64,000 bases of DNA from Rubrivivax gelatinosus IL144 (GCF_000284255.1 NC_017075.1:2046001-2110000); one strand, 5' to 3'. Counted from the first letter of the stretch, positions 36,059 to 45,798 are shown. Program-made: numbers and translations. The notes: generated by a model not told the origin, from the letters alone.

Positions 36059-37471
36059 ATGTTCGGACTCACCGCCCTCGAACTGGCCCGCATCCAGTTC
36101 GGCTTCACCGTCTCCTTCCACATCGTCTTCCCGGCCATCACCATCGGCCTGGCCAGCTATCTGGCCGTGCTGGAAGGCCTGTGGCTGTGGAAGAAGGACG
36201 TGGTCTACCGCGACCTGTACCACTTCTGGTCGAAGATCTTCGCCGTCAACTTCGCGATGGGCGTCGTGTCGGGGCTGGTGATGGCCTACCAGTTCGGCAC
36301 CAACTGGAGCTACTTCTCGGCCTTCGCCGGTTCGGTCACCGGGCCGCTGCTGGCCTACGAGGTGCTCACCGCCTTCTTCCTCGAAGCCGGTTTCCTCGGC
36401 GTCATGCTCTTCGGCTGGAAGCGCGTCGGCCCCGGGCTGCACTTCGTGTCGACGATCATGGTCGCACTGGGCACGCTGATCTCGGCGACCTGGATCCTGG
36501 CCTCCAACAGCTGGATGCAGACGCCGCAGGGCCACGAGATCGTCGACGGCGTCGTCGTGCCGGTGGACTGGCTGGCGGTGATCTTCAACCCCTCGTTCCC
36601 GTACCGGCTGGCGCACATGACGGTGGCGGCCTTTCTGGCGACGGCGCTGTTCGTCGGCGCGTCGGCGGCCTGGCAGCTGCGCCGCGGCCACGACAACCCG
36701 CGTGTGCGCACGATGTTCTCGATGGCGATGGGCATGCTGATGTTCGTCGCCCCGCTGCAGGTCGCCGTCGGCGACCTGCACGGCCTGAACACGCTGGAGC
36801 ACCAGCCGGCCAAGGTGGCGGCGATGGAAGGCCACTGGCGCAACGGCCCGCCTGGCGAAGGCGTGCCGCTGGTGCTCTTCGGCTGGCCCGACATGCAGGC
36901 CGAGGAAACGCTCTACCGCGTCGAGATCCCCCGCCTGGGCAGCCTGATCCTGACCCACAGCCTGGACGGCCAGTACCCCGGCCTGGCCGAGTTCGCGCCC
37001 GAGGACCGGCCCAACGCGACCATCGTCTTCTGGTCCTTCCGCGTGATGGTCGGTCTGGGCCTGCTGATGCTGCTGCTGGGCGCCTGGGCCGCCTGGCGGC
37101 GCTGGCGCGGCCGGCTCTACGAAGGCGGCGCCTTCCTGCGTTTCGCGACCTGGATGGGCCCGGCGGGCGTGCTCGCCATCCTCGCCGGCTGGTTCACCAC
37201 CGAGATCGGCCGCCAGCCCTGGGTGGTCTACGGCGTGATGCGCACCGCCGACGCGGTGTCGCACCACTCGGCGCAGGTGATGGGCACGACGCTGGCGGTG
37301 TTCGTCGTCATGTACTTCGCCGTCTTCGGCATCGGCCTCAGCTACATGCTCAAGCTCGTCGCCAAGGGGCCGCAGCCCGGCGAGGACGAGAACCCGCCGC
37401 AGGACCCGGGCCAGGCGCCGCGGCCGGCGCGGCCTTTGTCGGCCGGCCCCGACCACGTCGACCCGACCTGA
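36059..37471 (+). CDS. cydA: Cytochrome bd-type quinol oxidase subunit I (CIO-type)
   Basis: 470 residues. Carries the three hemes and the quinol site. Motifs: LELARIQFGFTVSFHIVFPA (first helix with the heme ligand His), AVNFAMGVVSGLVMAYQFGT, and GRQPWVVYGVMRTADAVS, which is characteristic of the cyanide-insensitive branch. The Q loop is short, without the long insertion of E. coli CydA. High oxygen affinity fits microaerobic life. cydB follows after 10 bp. Confidence 0.95.
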   Translation: MFGLTALELARIQFGFTVSFHIVFPAITIGLASYLAVLEGLWLWKKDVVYRDLYHFWSKIFAVNFAMGVVSGLVMAYQFGTNWSYFSAFAGSVTGPLLAYEVLTAFFLEAGFLGVMLFGWKRVGPGLHFVSTIMVALGTLISATWILASNSWMQTPQGHEIVDGVVVPVDWLAVIFNPSFPYRLAHMTVAAFLATALFVGASAAWQLRRGHDNPRVRTMFSMAMGMLMFVAPLQVAVGDLHGLNTLEHQPAKVAAMEGHWRNGPPGEGVPLVLFGWPDMQAEETLYRVEIPRLGSLILTHSLDGQYPGLAEFAPEDRPNATIVFWSFRVMVGLGLLMLLLGAWAAWRRWRGRLYEGGAFLRFATWMGPAGVLAILAGWFTTEIGRQPWVVYGVMRTADAVSHHSAQVMGTTLAVFVVMYFAVFGIGLSYMLKLVAKGPQPGEDENPPQDPGQAPRPARPLSAGPDHVDPT

Positions 37472-37481
37472 GGAGCGCGCC

Positions 37482-38489
37482 ATGGACATCGACCTGCCGC
37501 TGCTGTGGTTCCTGGTCATCGGCTTCGGGCTGATGATGTACGTCGTGATGGACGGGTTCGACCTGGGCATCGGCATCCTCTTCCCGTTCGTGCGGGACCG
37601 CGAGGAACGCGACGTGATGGTCAACAGCGTCGCCCCGGTCTGGGACGGCAACGAGACCTGGCTGGTGCTCGGCGGCGCCGGGCTGATGGCGGCCTTCCCG
37701 CTGGCCTACGCGGTGGTGCTGAGCGCGCTGTACCTGCCCTTGATGGCGATGCTGGCCGGACTGATCTGGCGCGGCGTGGCCTTCGAGTTCCGCTTCAAGG
37801 CCGACGACGCGCACAAGCCCTTCTGGGACCACGCCTTCGCCTGGGGCTCCTACGTCGCGACCTTCTCGCAGGGCGTGGCGCTGGGCGCCTTCATCGGTGG
37901 CTTCGAGGTGAAGGACGGCGGCTACGCCGGCGGCGTCTTCGACTGGCTGACGCCGTTCAGCCTGTTCACCGGCGCGGCGCTGGTGCTGGCCTACGCGCTG
38001 CTGGGCATCGGCTGGCTGGTGATGAAGACCGAAGGCGCGCTGCTGCAGCGCATGCGCGAGCTGGGCCGGCCGGTGACCTGGGCCGTGCTGGCCGCGCTGG
38101 CCGCCGTCAGCCTGTGGACGCCGCTGGCGCACCCGGGCATCGCCGAGCGCTGGTTCTCGCTGCCCAACCTGCTGTTCTTCCTGCCGGTGCCGCTGCTGGT
38201 GGCGCTGGTCGCCTGGCGGCTGCTGCGTGCGCTGCCGCGCAGCCACTCGGCGCTGCCTTTCCTGCTGTCGCTGGCGCTGCTGTTCCTGGGCTACAGCGGG
38301 CTCTTGATCAGCCTGTGGCCCAACGTCATCCCGCCGGGCATCTCGATCTGGCAGGCCGCGGCGCCGCCGCAGAGCCTGGGCTTCGCGCTGGTCGGCGCGC
38401 TGGCGATCATCCCGTTCATCCTCGGCTACACCGCCTGGTCCTACTACGTGTTCCGCGGCAAGGTGAAGATCGGCGAGGGCTACCACTGA
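37482..38489 (+). CDS. cydB: Cytochrome bd-type quinol oxidase subunit II
   Basis: 335 residues, eight membrane helices. N-terminal MYVVMDGFDLGIGILFPFV and VWDGNETWLVLGGAGLMAAF are diagnostic of CydB. GAGGAGCGCGCC precedes the ATG. Stop overlaps the small gene that follows. Confidence 0.95.
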   Translation: MDIDLPLLWFLVIGFGLMMYVVMDGFDLGIGILFPFVRDREERDVMVNSVAPVWDGNETWLVLGGAGLMAAFPLAYAVVLSALYLPLMAMLAGLIWRGVAFEFRFKADDAHKPFWDHAFAWGSYVATFSQGVALGAFIGGFEVKDGGYAGGVFDWLTPFSLFTGAALVLAYALLGIGWLVMKTEGALLQRMRELGRPVTWAVLAALAAVSLWTPLAHPGIAERWFSLPNLLFFLPVPLLVALVAWRLLRALPRSHSALPFLLSLALLFLGYSGLLISLWPNVIPPGISIWQAAAPPQSLGFALVGALAIIPFILGYTAWSYYVFRGKVKIGEGYH

Positions 38490-38632
38490 TGGCCGAGTCC
38501 CTGCGCGCGCGCCATCTCTGGCTGCGCCGGCTGGGCTGGCTGCTGCTGATCTGGGCGGCCAGCATCGCCGCGCTGGGCGCGGTGGCGCTGGGCTTGCGGC
38601 TGCTGATGGGCTGGGTGGGAATGACGGCGTAA
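38489..38632 (+). CDS. Small third subunit of the bd oxidase (DUF2474-type)
   Basis: 47 residues with a single membrane helix (LGWLLLIWAASIAALGAVAL) after a basic N-terminus. Small single-helix proteins of this type follow cydB in CIO-type operons and are thought to act like CydX in stabilising the oxidase. It starts on the cydB stop codon (TGATG overlap), which supports that it is real. Confidence 0.8.
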   Translation: MAESLRARHLWLRRLGWLLLIWAASIAALGAVALGLRLLMGWVGMTA

Positions 38633-38638
38633 GCCGTC
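38623..38638. terminator. Stem-loop between cyd operon and SDR gene
   Basis: GACGGC (38623-38628), GTAA loop, GCCGTC (38633-38638). The loop is a GNRA-type tetraloop and contains the TAA stop of the small cyd gene, while the right arm abuts the SDR stop. It is well placed to act on both convergent transcripts, though it has no T-run. Confidence 0.45.
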
Positions 38639-39341
38639 AGATCGAGCGCATCAGACCGCCGTCGACACGAAGATTCTGGCCGGTGATGTAGGCGGCGTCG
38701 TCAGATGCGAGGAAGGCGATCGTCGCGGCGACTTCCTCGCTGCTGCCGTAGCGCTGCATCGGCACGCTGTCGCGGCGCGCCTCCTGCTCGGGCAGGCTGT
38801 CGATCCAGCCGGGCAGCACGTTGTTCATGCGCACCTTGTGCGCGGCATGCTCGTCGGCGAAGAGCTTGGTGAAGGCGGCCAGCCCGGCGCGGAAGACGGC
38901 CGAGGTCGGGAACATCGGGCTCGGTTCGAACGCCCAGGCGCTGGAGATGTTGACGATCGATCCGCCGCCTTGCCTGAGCATGTGCGGCGTCACCAGACGG
39001 GTCGCACGGATCACGTTGAGCAGGTAGACGTCCAGCCCGGTGTGCCACTGCGCGTCGCTCAGCTCGAGCACCGGTGCCCGAGGCCCGTGGCCGGCGCCGT
39101 TGACCAGCACGTCGATGTGTCCCCAGCGTGCGATCGCCAGATCGACCAGGCGCTGCAGGTCCTCGTTCGACTGGTTGGACCCGGTGACGCCGATTCCGCC
39201 CAGTTCCGCCGCCAGTGCCTCGCCCTTGCCCGACGAGGACAGCACGCCGACCTGGAAGCCGTCGTGTGCCAGCCGGCGCGCCGCGGCCGCGCCCATGCCG
39301 CTGCCGCCGGCAATCACGAGGGCCACTTTCTGCTGTGACAT
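38637..39341 (-). CDS. Short-chain dehydrogenase-fold protein without the usual Tyr/Lys pair
   Basis: 234 residues. Rossmann nucleotide site VIAGGSGMGAAAARRLA and NGAGHG strand are present, as is the Ser in NISSAW. Where classical SDRs have Tyr-x-x-x-Lys before AAL, this protein has S-A-V-F-R (PTSAVFRAGLAAFTK), so both catalytic Tyr and Lys are replaced. I recall a subfamily with the same PTSAVFRAGL block, so this is probably inherited, not a fresh defect. Start at 39341 has GGAG 8 nt upstream; 39347 is an alternative. Same strand as the next gene upstream, 11 bp apart. Confidence 0.8.
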   Translation of the reverse strand: MSQQKVALVIAGGSGMGAAAARRLAHDGFQVGVLSSSGKGEALAAELGGIGVTGSNQSNEDLQRLVDLAIARWGHIDVLVNGAGHGPRAPVLELSDAQWHTGLDVYLLNVIRATRLVTPHMLRQGGGSIVNISSAWAFEPSPMFPTSAVFRAGLAAFTKLFADEHAAHKVRMNNVLPGWIDSLPEQEARRDSVPMQRYGSSEEVAATIAFLASDDAAYITGQNLRVDGGLMRSI

Positions 39342-39352
39342 CACCATGCTCC

Positions 39353-39835
39353 TCAGGTGCCGAGGCGGCTTTCGGCCGCCGTGCGCGCGGTGCCCTGGGT
39401 GTTCACCATGCGCTCGACCGCGGCCTGCAGGCGTGCGAGCAGCGCGTAGTCGCGCCGCTCGAGCGCACCGTCGATGCCCCCGCGTGCCTTGGCGACGAAG
39501 TCGATGCGCTCGCCGTCGCTGGCCATGTCCACCGGCTCGCCGGTGGCGGCCGAGATCTTCATCGTCATGCCGAGGAAGGGCGTGCTCTCGTCGAGCGACA
39601 TCTTGCCGCTGCGGATCTGCTGGTTCATCCAGTCGAACAGCTGCTGCCGCGTCATGCTGGTGAAGTCGGGGCGGTCGTCTTCACCCGCGGCCGGTGCGGC
39701 CGCCGGCGCAGCGGCCGTCGTGTTGGTGGCCGCGGCCAGCATCGAAGCGAACGAGGACGCGCCGCCGGCATTCGTGGCGGTGCCGCCCGTCGGCTGCGTT
39801 TGGGGCGGCATGCTGTAGGGGGCTTGGATCTTCAT
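39353..39835 (-). CDS. Hypothetical protein, Ala/Thr-rich N-terminus with a compact C-terminal domain
   Basis: 160 residues. Residues 1-55 are low-complexity and probably disordered (..ASSFASMLAAATNTTAAAPA); residues 60-160 look folded: FTSMTRQQLFDWMNQQIRSG and LDESTPFLGMTMKIS. No signal peptide. The SSFASML-type N-terminus recalls proteins exported by flagellar or other type III routes (FlgD, FliK-like), but there is no proof. It probably forms an operon with the SDR gene downstream. Confidence 0.5.
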   Translation of the reverse strand: MKIQAPYSMPPQTQPTGGTATNAGGASSFASMLAAATNTTAAAPAAAPAAGEDDRPDFTSMTRQQLFDWMNQQIRSGKMSLDESTPFLGMTMKISAATGEPVDMASDGERIDFVAKARGGIDGALERRDYALLARLQAAVERMVNTQGTARTAAESRLGT

Positions 39836-39976
39836 CGGGTCACGTTCTGACGGAGATGGCCACGAGTATCCGCCCGGCCGCCCGAGCTGTCGCCAGTGCC
39901 CCGCCATGCGCCCGGCGCCTGCCGACATGCGCCCTTCTTCGTTGGCCGGCCGGGCAGGCGCGGCTAAGGTTCAGGT

Positions 39977-40074
39977 GCCGATCCGTATCGGCTGTCTCGT
40001 CGTCTCAATCGTGGGCTCCGTGGGGAAACCCCGGTGACTTGACCCCGCTGCCCGCGCGGCAGCGGGGTCTCTTT
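39977..40074 (+). ncRNA. Candidate structured small RNA ending in an orphan terminator
   Basis: Three hairpins follow each other on the plus strand: GCCGAT-ccgt-ATCGGC (39977-39992), GGGG-aaa-CCCC (40022-40032) and a 12-bp terminator stem GACCCCGCTGCC (40041-40052) with GGCAGCGGGGTC (40058-40069), then TCTTTT. No plus-strand gene ends within 1.3 kb upstream and none starts within 2.8 kb downstream, so the terminator has no obvious protein-coding owner. A roughly 100-nt small RNA is the simplest reading. I could not place it in a known RNA family with certainty. Confidence 0.45.
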
Positions 40075-40095
40075 TCGCCCCGCCGAGTTCGACCT

Positions 40096-41289
40096 TTAGA
40101 TCGCCGCCAGCGCGCGCGCCAGGTCGGCGCGCAGGTCTTCGACGTCCTCGATGCCGACCGACAGCCGCACCAGGCTGTCGCCGATGCCGAGCGCGGCGCG
40201 CGTCTCGGCCGGGATCGTCGCGTGGGTCATGATCGCCGGGTGCTCGATCAGGCTCTCGACGCCGCCCAGGCTCTCGGCGAGCGCGAAGATGCGTACCGCC
40301 TCGAGGAAACGCCGCGCGCCGGCGAGGTCGGTCGCCAGGTCCAGCGAGATCATGCCGCCGAAGCCCGACATCTGGCGCCGCGCCAGCGCGTGCTGCGGGT
40401 GCGACTCCAGCCCGGGGTAGTGCACACGCGCCACCTGCGGCTGGGCCTCCAGCCAGCGCGCCAGCGCCAGCGCGTTGGCGTTGTGGCGCTCGACACGCAG
40501 CGCCAGCGTCTTCACGCCGCGCAGCGCCAGGAAGCTGTCGAAAGGCCCGGCGATCGCGCCGACGGCGTTCTGCAGGAAACCCAGACGCTCGCGCACCGGC
40601 GCCAGGCGCTCGTCGCGGCCGACGACGGCGACGCCGCCGATGACGTCGCTGTGGCCGTTGAGGTACTTGGTCGCCGAGTGCACGACGAGGTCGAAGCCCA
40701 GCTCCAGTGGCCGCTGGTTGAACGGGCTGGCGAAGGTGTTGTCGGCGGCGGCGAGCAGGCCGTGTTCGTGGGCGATGGCGGCCACGGCGCGCAGGTCGGC
40801 GAGTTTGAGCAGCGGGTTGGTCGGCGTCTCGGCCCAGACCAGGCGCGTGTTCGGGCGGATCGCGCGGCGCAGCGCCTCGGGGTCGGCGAGGTCGACGTAG
40901 CTGAACTCCAGCCCCGCGCTCTGGCGCCGCACCTTGTCGAAGAGGCGGAAGCTGCCGCCGTAGAGGTCGTCGCCGCTGACGACGTGCGAGCCCGCCGGCA
41001 GCAGCTCCAGCACGGTGGCGATGGCCGCCAGCCCGCTGGCGAAGGCGAAGGCCTGGGCGCCGCTTTCGAGGTCGGCGACGGCGCGTTCCCAGGCCCAGCG
41101 CGTCGGGTTGTGCGAGCGGCCGTAGTCCAGGCCCTGGTGCACGCCGGGGCTGCTCTGCACGTAGGTCGAGGTGGCGTAGATCGGCTGCATGATCGCGCCG
41201 GTCGACGGGTCGGGGTGCTGGCCGCCGTGGATCGTGCGCGTGGCGAAGGCGAGCGGGCGGTCGGCGTCGGGGGCGGTGGTGTGGCTCAT
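40096..41289 (-). CDS. Cystathionine gamma-lyase/gamma-synthase-type PLP enzyme
   Basis: 397 residues, the length of the Cys/Met-metabolism fold-type I enzymes. TRTIHGGQHPDPSTGAIMQP, LDYGRSHNPTRWAWERAV and the PLP lysine in VVHSATKYLNGHSDVIGG are diagnostic. Since it follows a cystathionine beta-synthase and overlaps it by ATGA, cystathionine gamma-lyase (reverse transsulfuration, releasing cysteine) is the likely activity; gamma-synthase activity cannot be excluded from sequence. Confidence 0.88.
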   Translation of the reverse strand: MSHTTAPDADRPLAFATRTIHGGQHPDPSTGAIMQPIYATSTYVQSSPGVHQGLDYGRSHNPTRWAWERAVADLESGAQAFAFASGLAAIATVLELLPAGSHVVSGDDLYGGSFRLFDKVRRQSAGLEFSYVDLADPEALRRAIRPNTRLVWAETPTNPLLKLADLRAVAAIAHEHGLLAAADNTFASPFNQRPLELGFDLVVHSATKYLNGHSDVIGGVAVVGRDERLAPVRERLGFLQNAVGAIAGPFDSFLALRGVKTLALRVERHNANALALARWLEAQPQVARVHYPGLESHPQHALARRQMSGFGGMISLDLATDLAGARRFLEAVRIFALAESLGGVESLIEHPAIMTHATIPAETRAALGIGDSLVRLSVGIEDVEDLRADLARALAAI

Positions 41290-42710
41290 GCGGCGGCGGT
41301 GGACGCCAGCAGCTGCCGGCGCAGGTGGTTGAGCAGGTCGAAACGCGTGACCAGGCCGTGGAAGCCGGCTTCGTCGGCGACGATGGCCACGAGGCCGCGG
41401 TCGAGCACGGCGCGCAGCTCGGCGATCGAGGCGCTTGCGGGCAGCGTCTGCGGCGCGGCGGTCATCGCATCGCGCACCGGGCGCTGCAGCGCCTGCGGCC
41501 CGGTCTGGGCGGCCACGAGCAGGTCCGATTCGTCGAGCACGCCGACCAGCCGCCCCTCGGCCAGCACCGGCAGCTGCGAGACCTCGGCCAGGCGCATGCG
41601 CTGGAAGGCGACGAGCAGCGTGTCCTCGGGCGCGACGGCGACGACGCCGCCGTCTTCGTAGCGGCGCGAGATCAGGTCGCGCAGGTCGCCGAAACGCGGC
41701 CGCGCGAGCAGGCCCTGGTCGATCAGCCACTGGTCGTTGTAGACCTTGGACAGATAACGCGTGCCGGTGTCGCAGACCAGCGTCAGCACGCGTTTGGGCG
41801 TCGTCTGCTCGCGGCAGTAACGCAGCGCCGCGGCCAGCAGCGTGCCGGTGGACGAACCGCCGGGGATGCCTTCGCGCGCCAGCAGCTCGCGTGCGGCGCC
41901 GAAGCTCTCGGCGTCGGGGATCGAATAGGCGCTCTTCACCGAGCCGAAGTCGGCGATCGCCGGCACGAAGTCTTCGCCGATGCCTTCGACGGCCCAGGAG
42001 CCGGCCTGGCCGACGTGGCCGGTCTTCACGTAGTCGGCGAGGATCGAGCCCACCGGGTCGGCGAGCACGAACTCGAGCTCGGGCTGCACCTTGCGGAAGT
42101 AGCGCGACAGCCCGGTCAGCGTGCCCGAGGAGCCGACGCCGACGACGATGGCGTCCAGGTCGTGCCCGGTCTGGGCCCAGATCTCCGGGCCGGTGGCGGT
42201 TTCGTGGGCCAGCGGATTGGCCGGGTTGTTGAACTGGTCGGCGAAGAACGAGCCTGGGATGCCGGCGGCGATGCGTGCCGCCAGGTCCTGGTAGTACTCG
42301 GGGTGGCCCTTGCCGACGTCCGAGCGCGTGACGTGCACCGTCGCGCCCAGCGCCTTCAGGTGCAGCACCTTCTCGGTGGCCATCTTGTCGGGCACGACGA
42401 GCACCACCTTGTAGCCCTTGGCGCGTGCCACCAGCGCCAGGCCCAGGCCGGTGTTGCCGGCGGTGGCCTCGACGACGGTGCCGCCGGGCTGCAGCCGGCC
42501 GTCGCGTTCGGCGGCTTCGATCATCGCGACGCCGATGCGGTCCTTGATCGAGCCGCCGGGGTTCTGCGACTCGAGCTTCAGGAACAGCGTGCAGCAGCCG
42601 GTGTCCAGGCGCGTGACGCGCACCAGCGGGGTGTTGCCGATCAGGTCGAGCACCGCGGGGCGCGAGGCGCTCTCGCGCGCGGCGCGGGGGAGTTCGGGGG
42701 AACGGGACAT
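41286..42710 (-). CDS. Cystathionine beta-synthase with C-terminal CBS domain pair
   Basis: 474 residues. The catalytic part (VLDLIGNTPLVRVTRLD.., PLP lysine in NPGGSIKDRIGVA, EATAGNTGLGLALV, and GVGSSGTLTG) is followed from about residue 340 by two CBS repeats that usually sense adenosyl compounds. It would condense homocysteine with serine or O-acetylserine. I start at the ATG at 42710; a TTG at 42731 adds seven residues. Translationally coupled to the gamma-lyase-type gene. Confidence 0.9.
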   Translation of the reverse strand: MSRSPELPRAARESASRPAVLDLIGNTPLVRVTRLDTGCCTLFLKLESQNPGGSIKDRIGVAMIEAAERDGRLQPGGTVVEATAGNTGLGLALVARAKGYKVVLVVPDKMATEKVLHLKALGATVHVTRSDVGKGHPEYYQDLAARIAAGIPGSFFADQFNNPANPLAHETATGPEIWAQTGHDLDAIVVGVGSSGTLTGLSRYFRKVQPELEFVLADPVGSILADYVKTGHVGQAGSWAVEGIGEDFVPAIADFGSVKSAYSIPDAESFGAARELLAREGIPGGSSTGTLLAAALRYCREQTTPKRVLTLVCDTGTRYLSKVYNDQWLIDQGLLARPRFGDLRDLISRRYEDGGVVAVAPEDTLLVAFQRMRLAEVSQLPVLAEGRLVGVLDESDLLVAAQTGPQALQRPVRDAMTAAPQTLPASASIAELRAVLDRGLVAIVADEAGFHGLVTRFDLLNHLRRQLLASTAAA

Positions 42711-42772
42711 CGGGCGTGCCGGAGCGGCCAAAAGCTGAGCAGTCTGGCCGGCAAGCCGCGTGCCGCCAAACG

Positions 42773-42860
42773 CGTTCGGCGCATGAGCTAAGCCGCTGCC
42801 CGCAGATGGCGCGCTTGCTCGTTCGGCGCATATCGAGCGGCGTATCCATTCGTTGGGCGC
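42773..42860. repeat. Direct repeats in the divergent CBS/rhodanese control region
   Basis: CGTTCGGCGCAT occurs exactly at 42773-42784 and 42820-42831, and a degenerate copy CGTTGGGCGC lies at 42851-42860. The 237-bp gap separates the transsulfuration genes (minus) from the rhodanese-cysK-epsC operon (plus). Repeated sites here suggest a shared transcription factor; the XRE protein encoded at 45453 is a candidate. Confidence 0.5.
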
Positions 42861-42947
42861 TGGCTCGGGGCTGCCTACGCTGGCATCCGCCGTCTATCGC
42901 CGTCATCGCCCCGGGCGGGGCCGCGGCCGGCGGCCGAAGGAGAACCG

Positions 42948-43427
42948 ATGAACGCCGTTGCCGAACTGCCTGCGTCCGTGGACGCCCACCCCGTGCTGCA
43001 GCGTGCGCGCCAGGACGCGCGCGCCGAAGGTCTGCCCTATGCCGGCGTCGTGCCGCCGCAGGACGCCTGGGCGCTGGTGCAGGCCGGTCTGGCGCAGCTG
43101 GTGGACGTGCGCACCGCCGAGGAACGCAAGTTCGTCGGCCAGGTGCCGGGCAGCCTGCACGTCGCCTGGGCCACCGGCACCGCGCTGACGCGCAACCCGC
43201 GTTTCGTGCGTGAACTCGAAGCCCGGATCGGCGGCAAGGACCCGGTGGCGCTGCTGCTGTGCCGCAGCGGCAAACGCTCGGCGGCGGCCGCCGAAGCTGC
43301 CGCGGCCGCCGGCTTCACGAACGTGTTCAACGTCGGTGAAGGCTTCGAAGGAGAACTCGACGCCGCGCAGCAGCGTGGCCACGTCAATGGCTGGCGCCGG
43401 CGCGCGCTGCCGTGGACGCAAGACTGA
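42948..43427 (+). CDS. Single-domain rhodanese (sulfurtransferase)
   Basis: 159 residues. Rhodanese domain with LVDVRTAEERKFVGQVPGSL and the active-site loop LCRSGKRS (C105). It could carry or donate sulfane sulfur, for example between the desulfurase, sulfide and cysteine pools. AAGGAG is 6 nt before the ATG. It heads an operon with cysK, epsC and an XRE gene; rhodaneses and serine acetyltransferases also occur with family 2A encapsulins elsewhere. Confidence 0.9.
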   Translation: MNAVAELPASVDAHPVLQRARQDARAEGLPYAGVVPPQDAWALVQAGLAQLVDVRTAEERKFVGQVPGSLHVAWATGTALTRNPRFVRELEARIGGKDPVALLLCRSGKRSAAAAEAAAAAGFTNVFNVGEGFEGELDAAQQRGHVNGWRRRALPWTQD

Positions 43428-43472
43428 CCGCGCCGCCGAACGAACGCATTCGACCGTCAGAGGAACTTCGCG

Positions 43473-44465
<993 letters not shown>

Positions 44466-44467
44466 GC

Positions 44468-45481
44468 ATGGCCGCCCCGCACGACGACGCGGTCGCCGAA
44501 CGGCCGGCCGCGGTGACGACGCACGCCCCGCCGACGCGCGCGGTGGCGGTCGAAGACGCTTCGCTGGACCTGGCCGGCATCGTCGCCGGGCTGCGCGCCG
44601 CACGCACGCGCTGGCGCAGCGCGCAGCAGCGGCCCGAGGAACACGGCCACCGCGAGCTGCCGTCGCGCGAGGCGCTGGCGGCGATCGTCGACGGCCTGCG
44701 CGGCGCGCTGTTCCCGCTGCGCCTGGGCCCGCAGGACCTGCGCCAGGAGAGCGAGGACTACTACGTCGGCCAGACGCTGGACCGCGTGCTGGGCTTGCTG
44801 CTGCAGCAGGCCCGGCTGGAACTGCGCTACCAGGCGCGCCTGGGCCGCGGCGACGAGGACGTCGACGCGCGTGCGCTGGCCATCGTGCGCGCCTTCGGCG
44901 CCGCGCTGCCGCGGCTGCGGGCGCTGCTGGACACCGACGTGCTCGCCGCCTTCCGCGGCGACCCGGCGGCGCGCAGCGTCGACGAGGTGCTGCTGTGCTA
45001 TCCCGGCGTGCAGGCGATGATCCACCACCGCATCGCGCACGAGCTCTACGGCCACGGGCTGACGCTCCTGGCGCGGCTGGTGTCCGAACGCGCGCACGCC
45101 GAGACCGGCATCGACATCCATCCCGGCGCGACGATCGGCGAAGGTTTCTTCATCGACCACGGCACCGGCGTCGTCATCGGCGAGACGGCGCAGATCGGCC
45201 GCCAGGTGCGGCTTTACCAGGCGGTGACGCTGGGCGCCAAGCGCTTCGCCACCGAGGCCGACGGCAGCCTGCAGCGCGGCGGCGCACGCCACCCCATCGT
45301 CGAGGACGAGGTCGTCGTCTACGCCGGCGCGACCATCCTCGGCCGCATCACGGTCGGCCGCGGCTCGGTCATCGGCGGCAATGTCTGGATCACGCGCGAC
45401 GTGCCGGCGGGCAGCCGGATCACGCAGGCGCTCACACGAGAGGCAGGAAACGATGACGGCATCGACGGCGCTGGCATTTGA
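44468..45481 (+). CDS. epsC: Serine O-acetyltransferase, EpsC-type
   Basis: 337 residues, longer than CysE because of an N-terminal helical extension. The acetyltransferase part has MIHHRIAHELYGHG and the hexapeptide beta-helix with IDIHPGATIGEGFFIDHGTG and VVIGETAQIG. Makes O-acetylserine for the cysK product encoded just before. Its 3' end overlaps the XRE gene by 29 bp. EpsC-type enzymes are common partners of family 2A encapsulins, although here the shell genes are 13 kb away. Confidence 0.92.
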   Translation: MAAPHDDAVAERPAAVTTHAPPTRAVAVEDASLDLAGIVAGLRAARTRWRSAQQRPEEHGHRELPSREALAAIVDGLRGALFPLRLGPQDLRQESEDYYVGQTLDRVLGLLLQQARLELRYQARLGRGDEDVDARALAIVRAFGAALPRLRALLDTDVLAAFRGDPAARSVDEVLLCYPGVQAMIHHRIAHELYGHGLTLLARLVSERAHAETGIDIHPGATIGEGFFIDHGTGVVIGETAQIGRQVRLYQAVTLGAKRFATEADGSLQRGGARHPIVEDEVVVYAGATILGRITVGRGSVIGGNVWITRDVPAGSRITQALTREAGNDDGIDGAGI

Positions 45482-45725
45482 GGCGCGGCACCTGCCGCAC
45501 GAAGGCGTGGCCGAGCGTTTCGGCCGCACCGTGCGCCGGCTGCGCCAGGCGCGCGGCTGGTCGCAGGAGCTGCTGGCCGCACGCGCCGAGCTCAACCGCA
45601 CCTACATGGGCGAGATCGAACGCGCCAGCGCGATGCCTTCGCTGCAGACCGCAGCCAAGCTGGCGCAGGCGCTGGAGGTGCCGCTGGCCGAGCTGATCCA
45701 GCGCTGCGAACCGCAGCTCGGCTGA
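45453..45725 (+). CDS. Small XRE-family transcriptional regulator
   Basis: 90 residues: one HTH_3 domain (residues about 22-78) with VRRLRQARGWSQELLAARAE and RTYMGEIERASAMPSLQTA, and no extra sensor domain. It starts inside epsC, so it is co-transcribed with the cysteine genes and may regulate them, possibly at the repeats near 42773-42831. Inference from arrangement only. Confidence 0.85.
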   Translation: MTASTALAFEARHLPHEGVAERFGRTVRRLRQARGWSQELLAARAELNRTYMGEIERASAMPSLQTAAKLAQALEVPLAELIQRCEPQLG

Positions 45726-45798
45726 GGCCCGCCGGCTCCCCCTCGATGGCGCACCCGGCTCCCGGGATCCGCACTACAGTGCGAGCAGGGGAGGCAGG

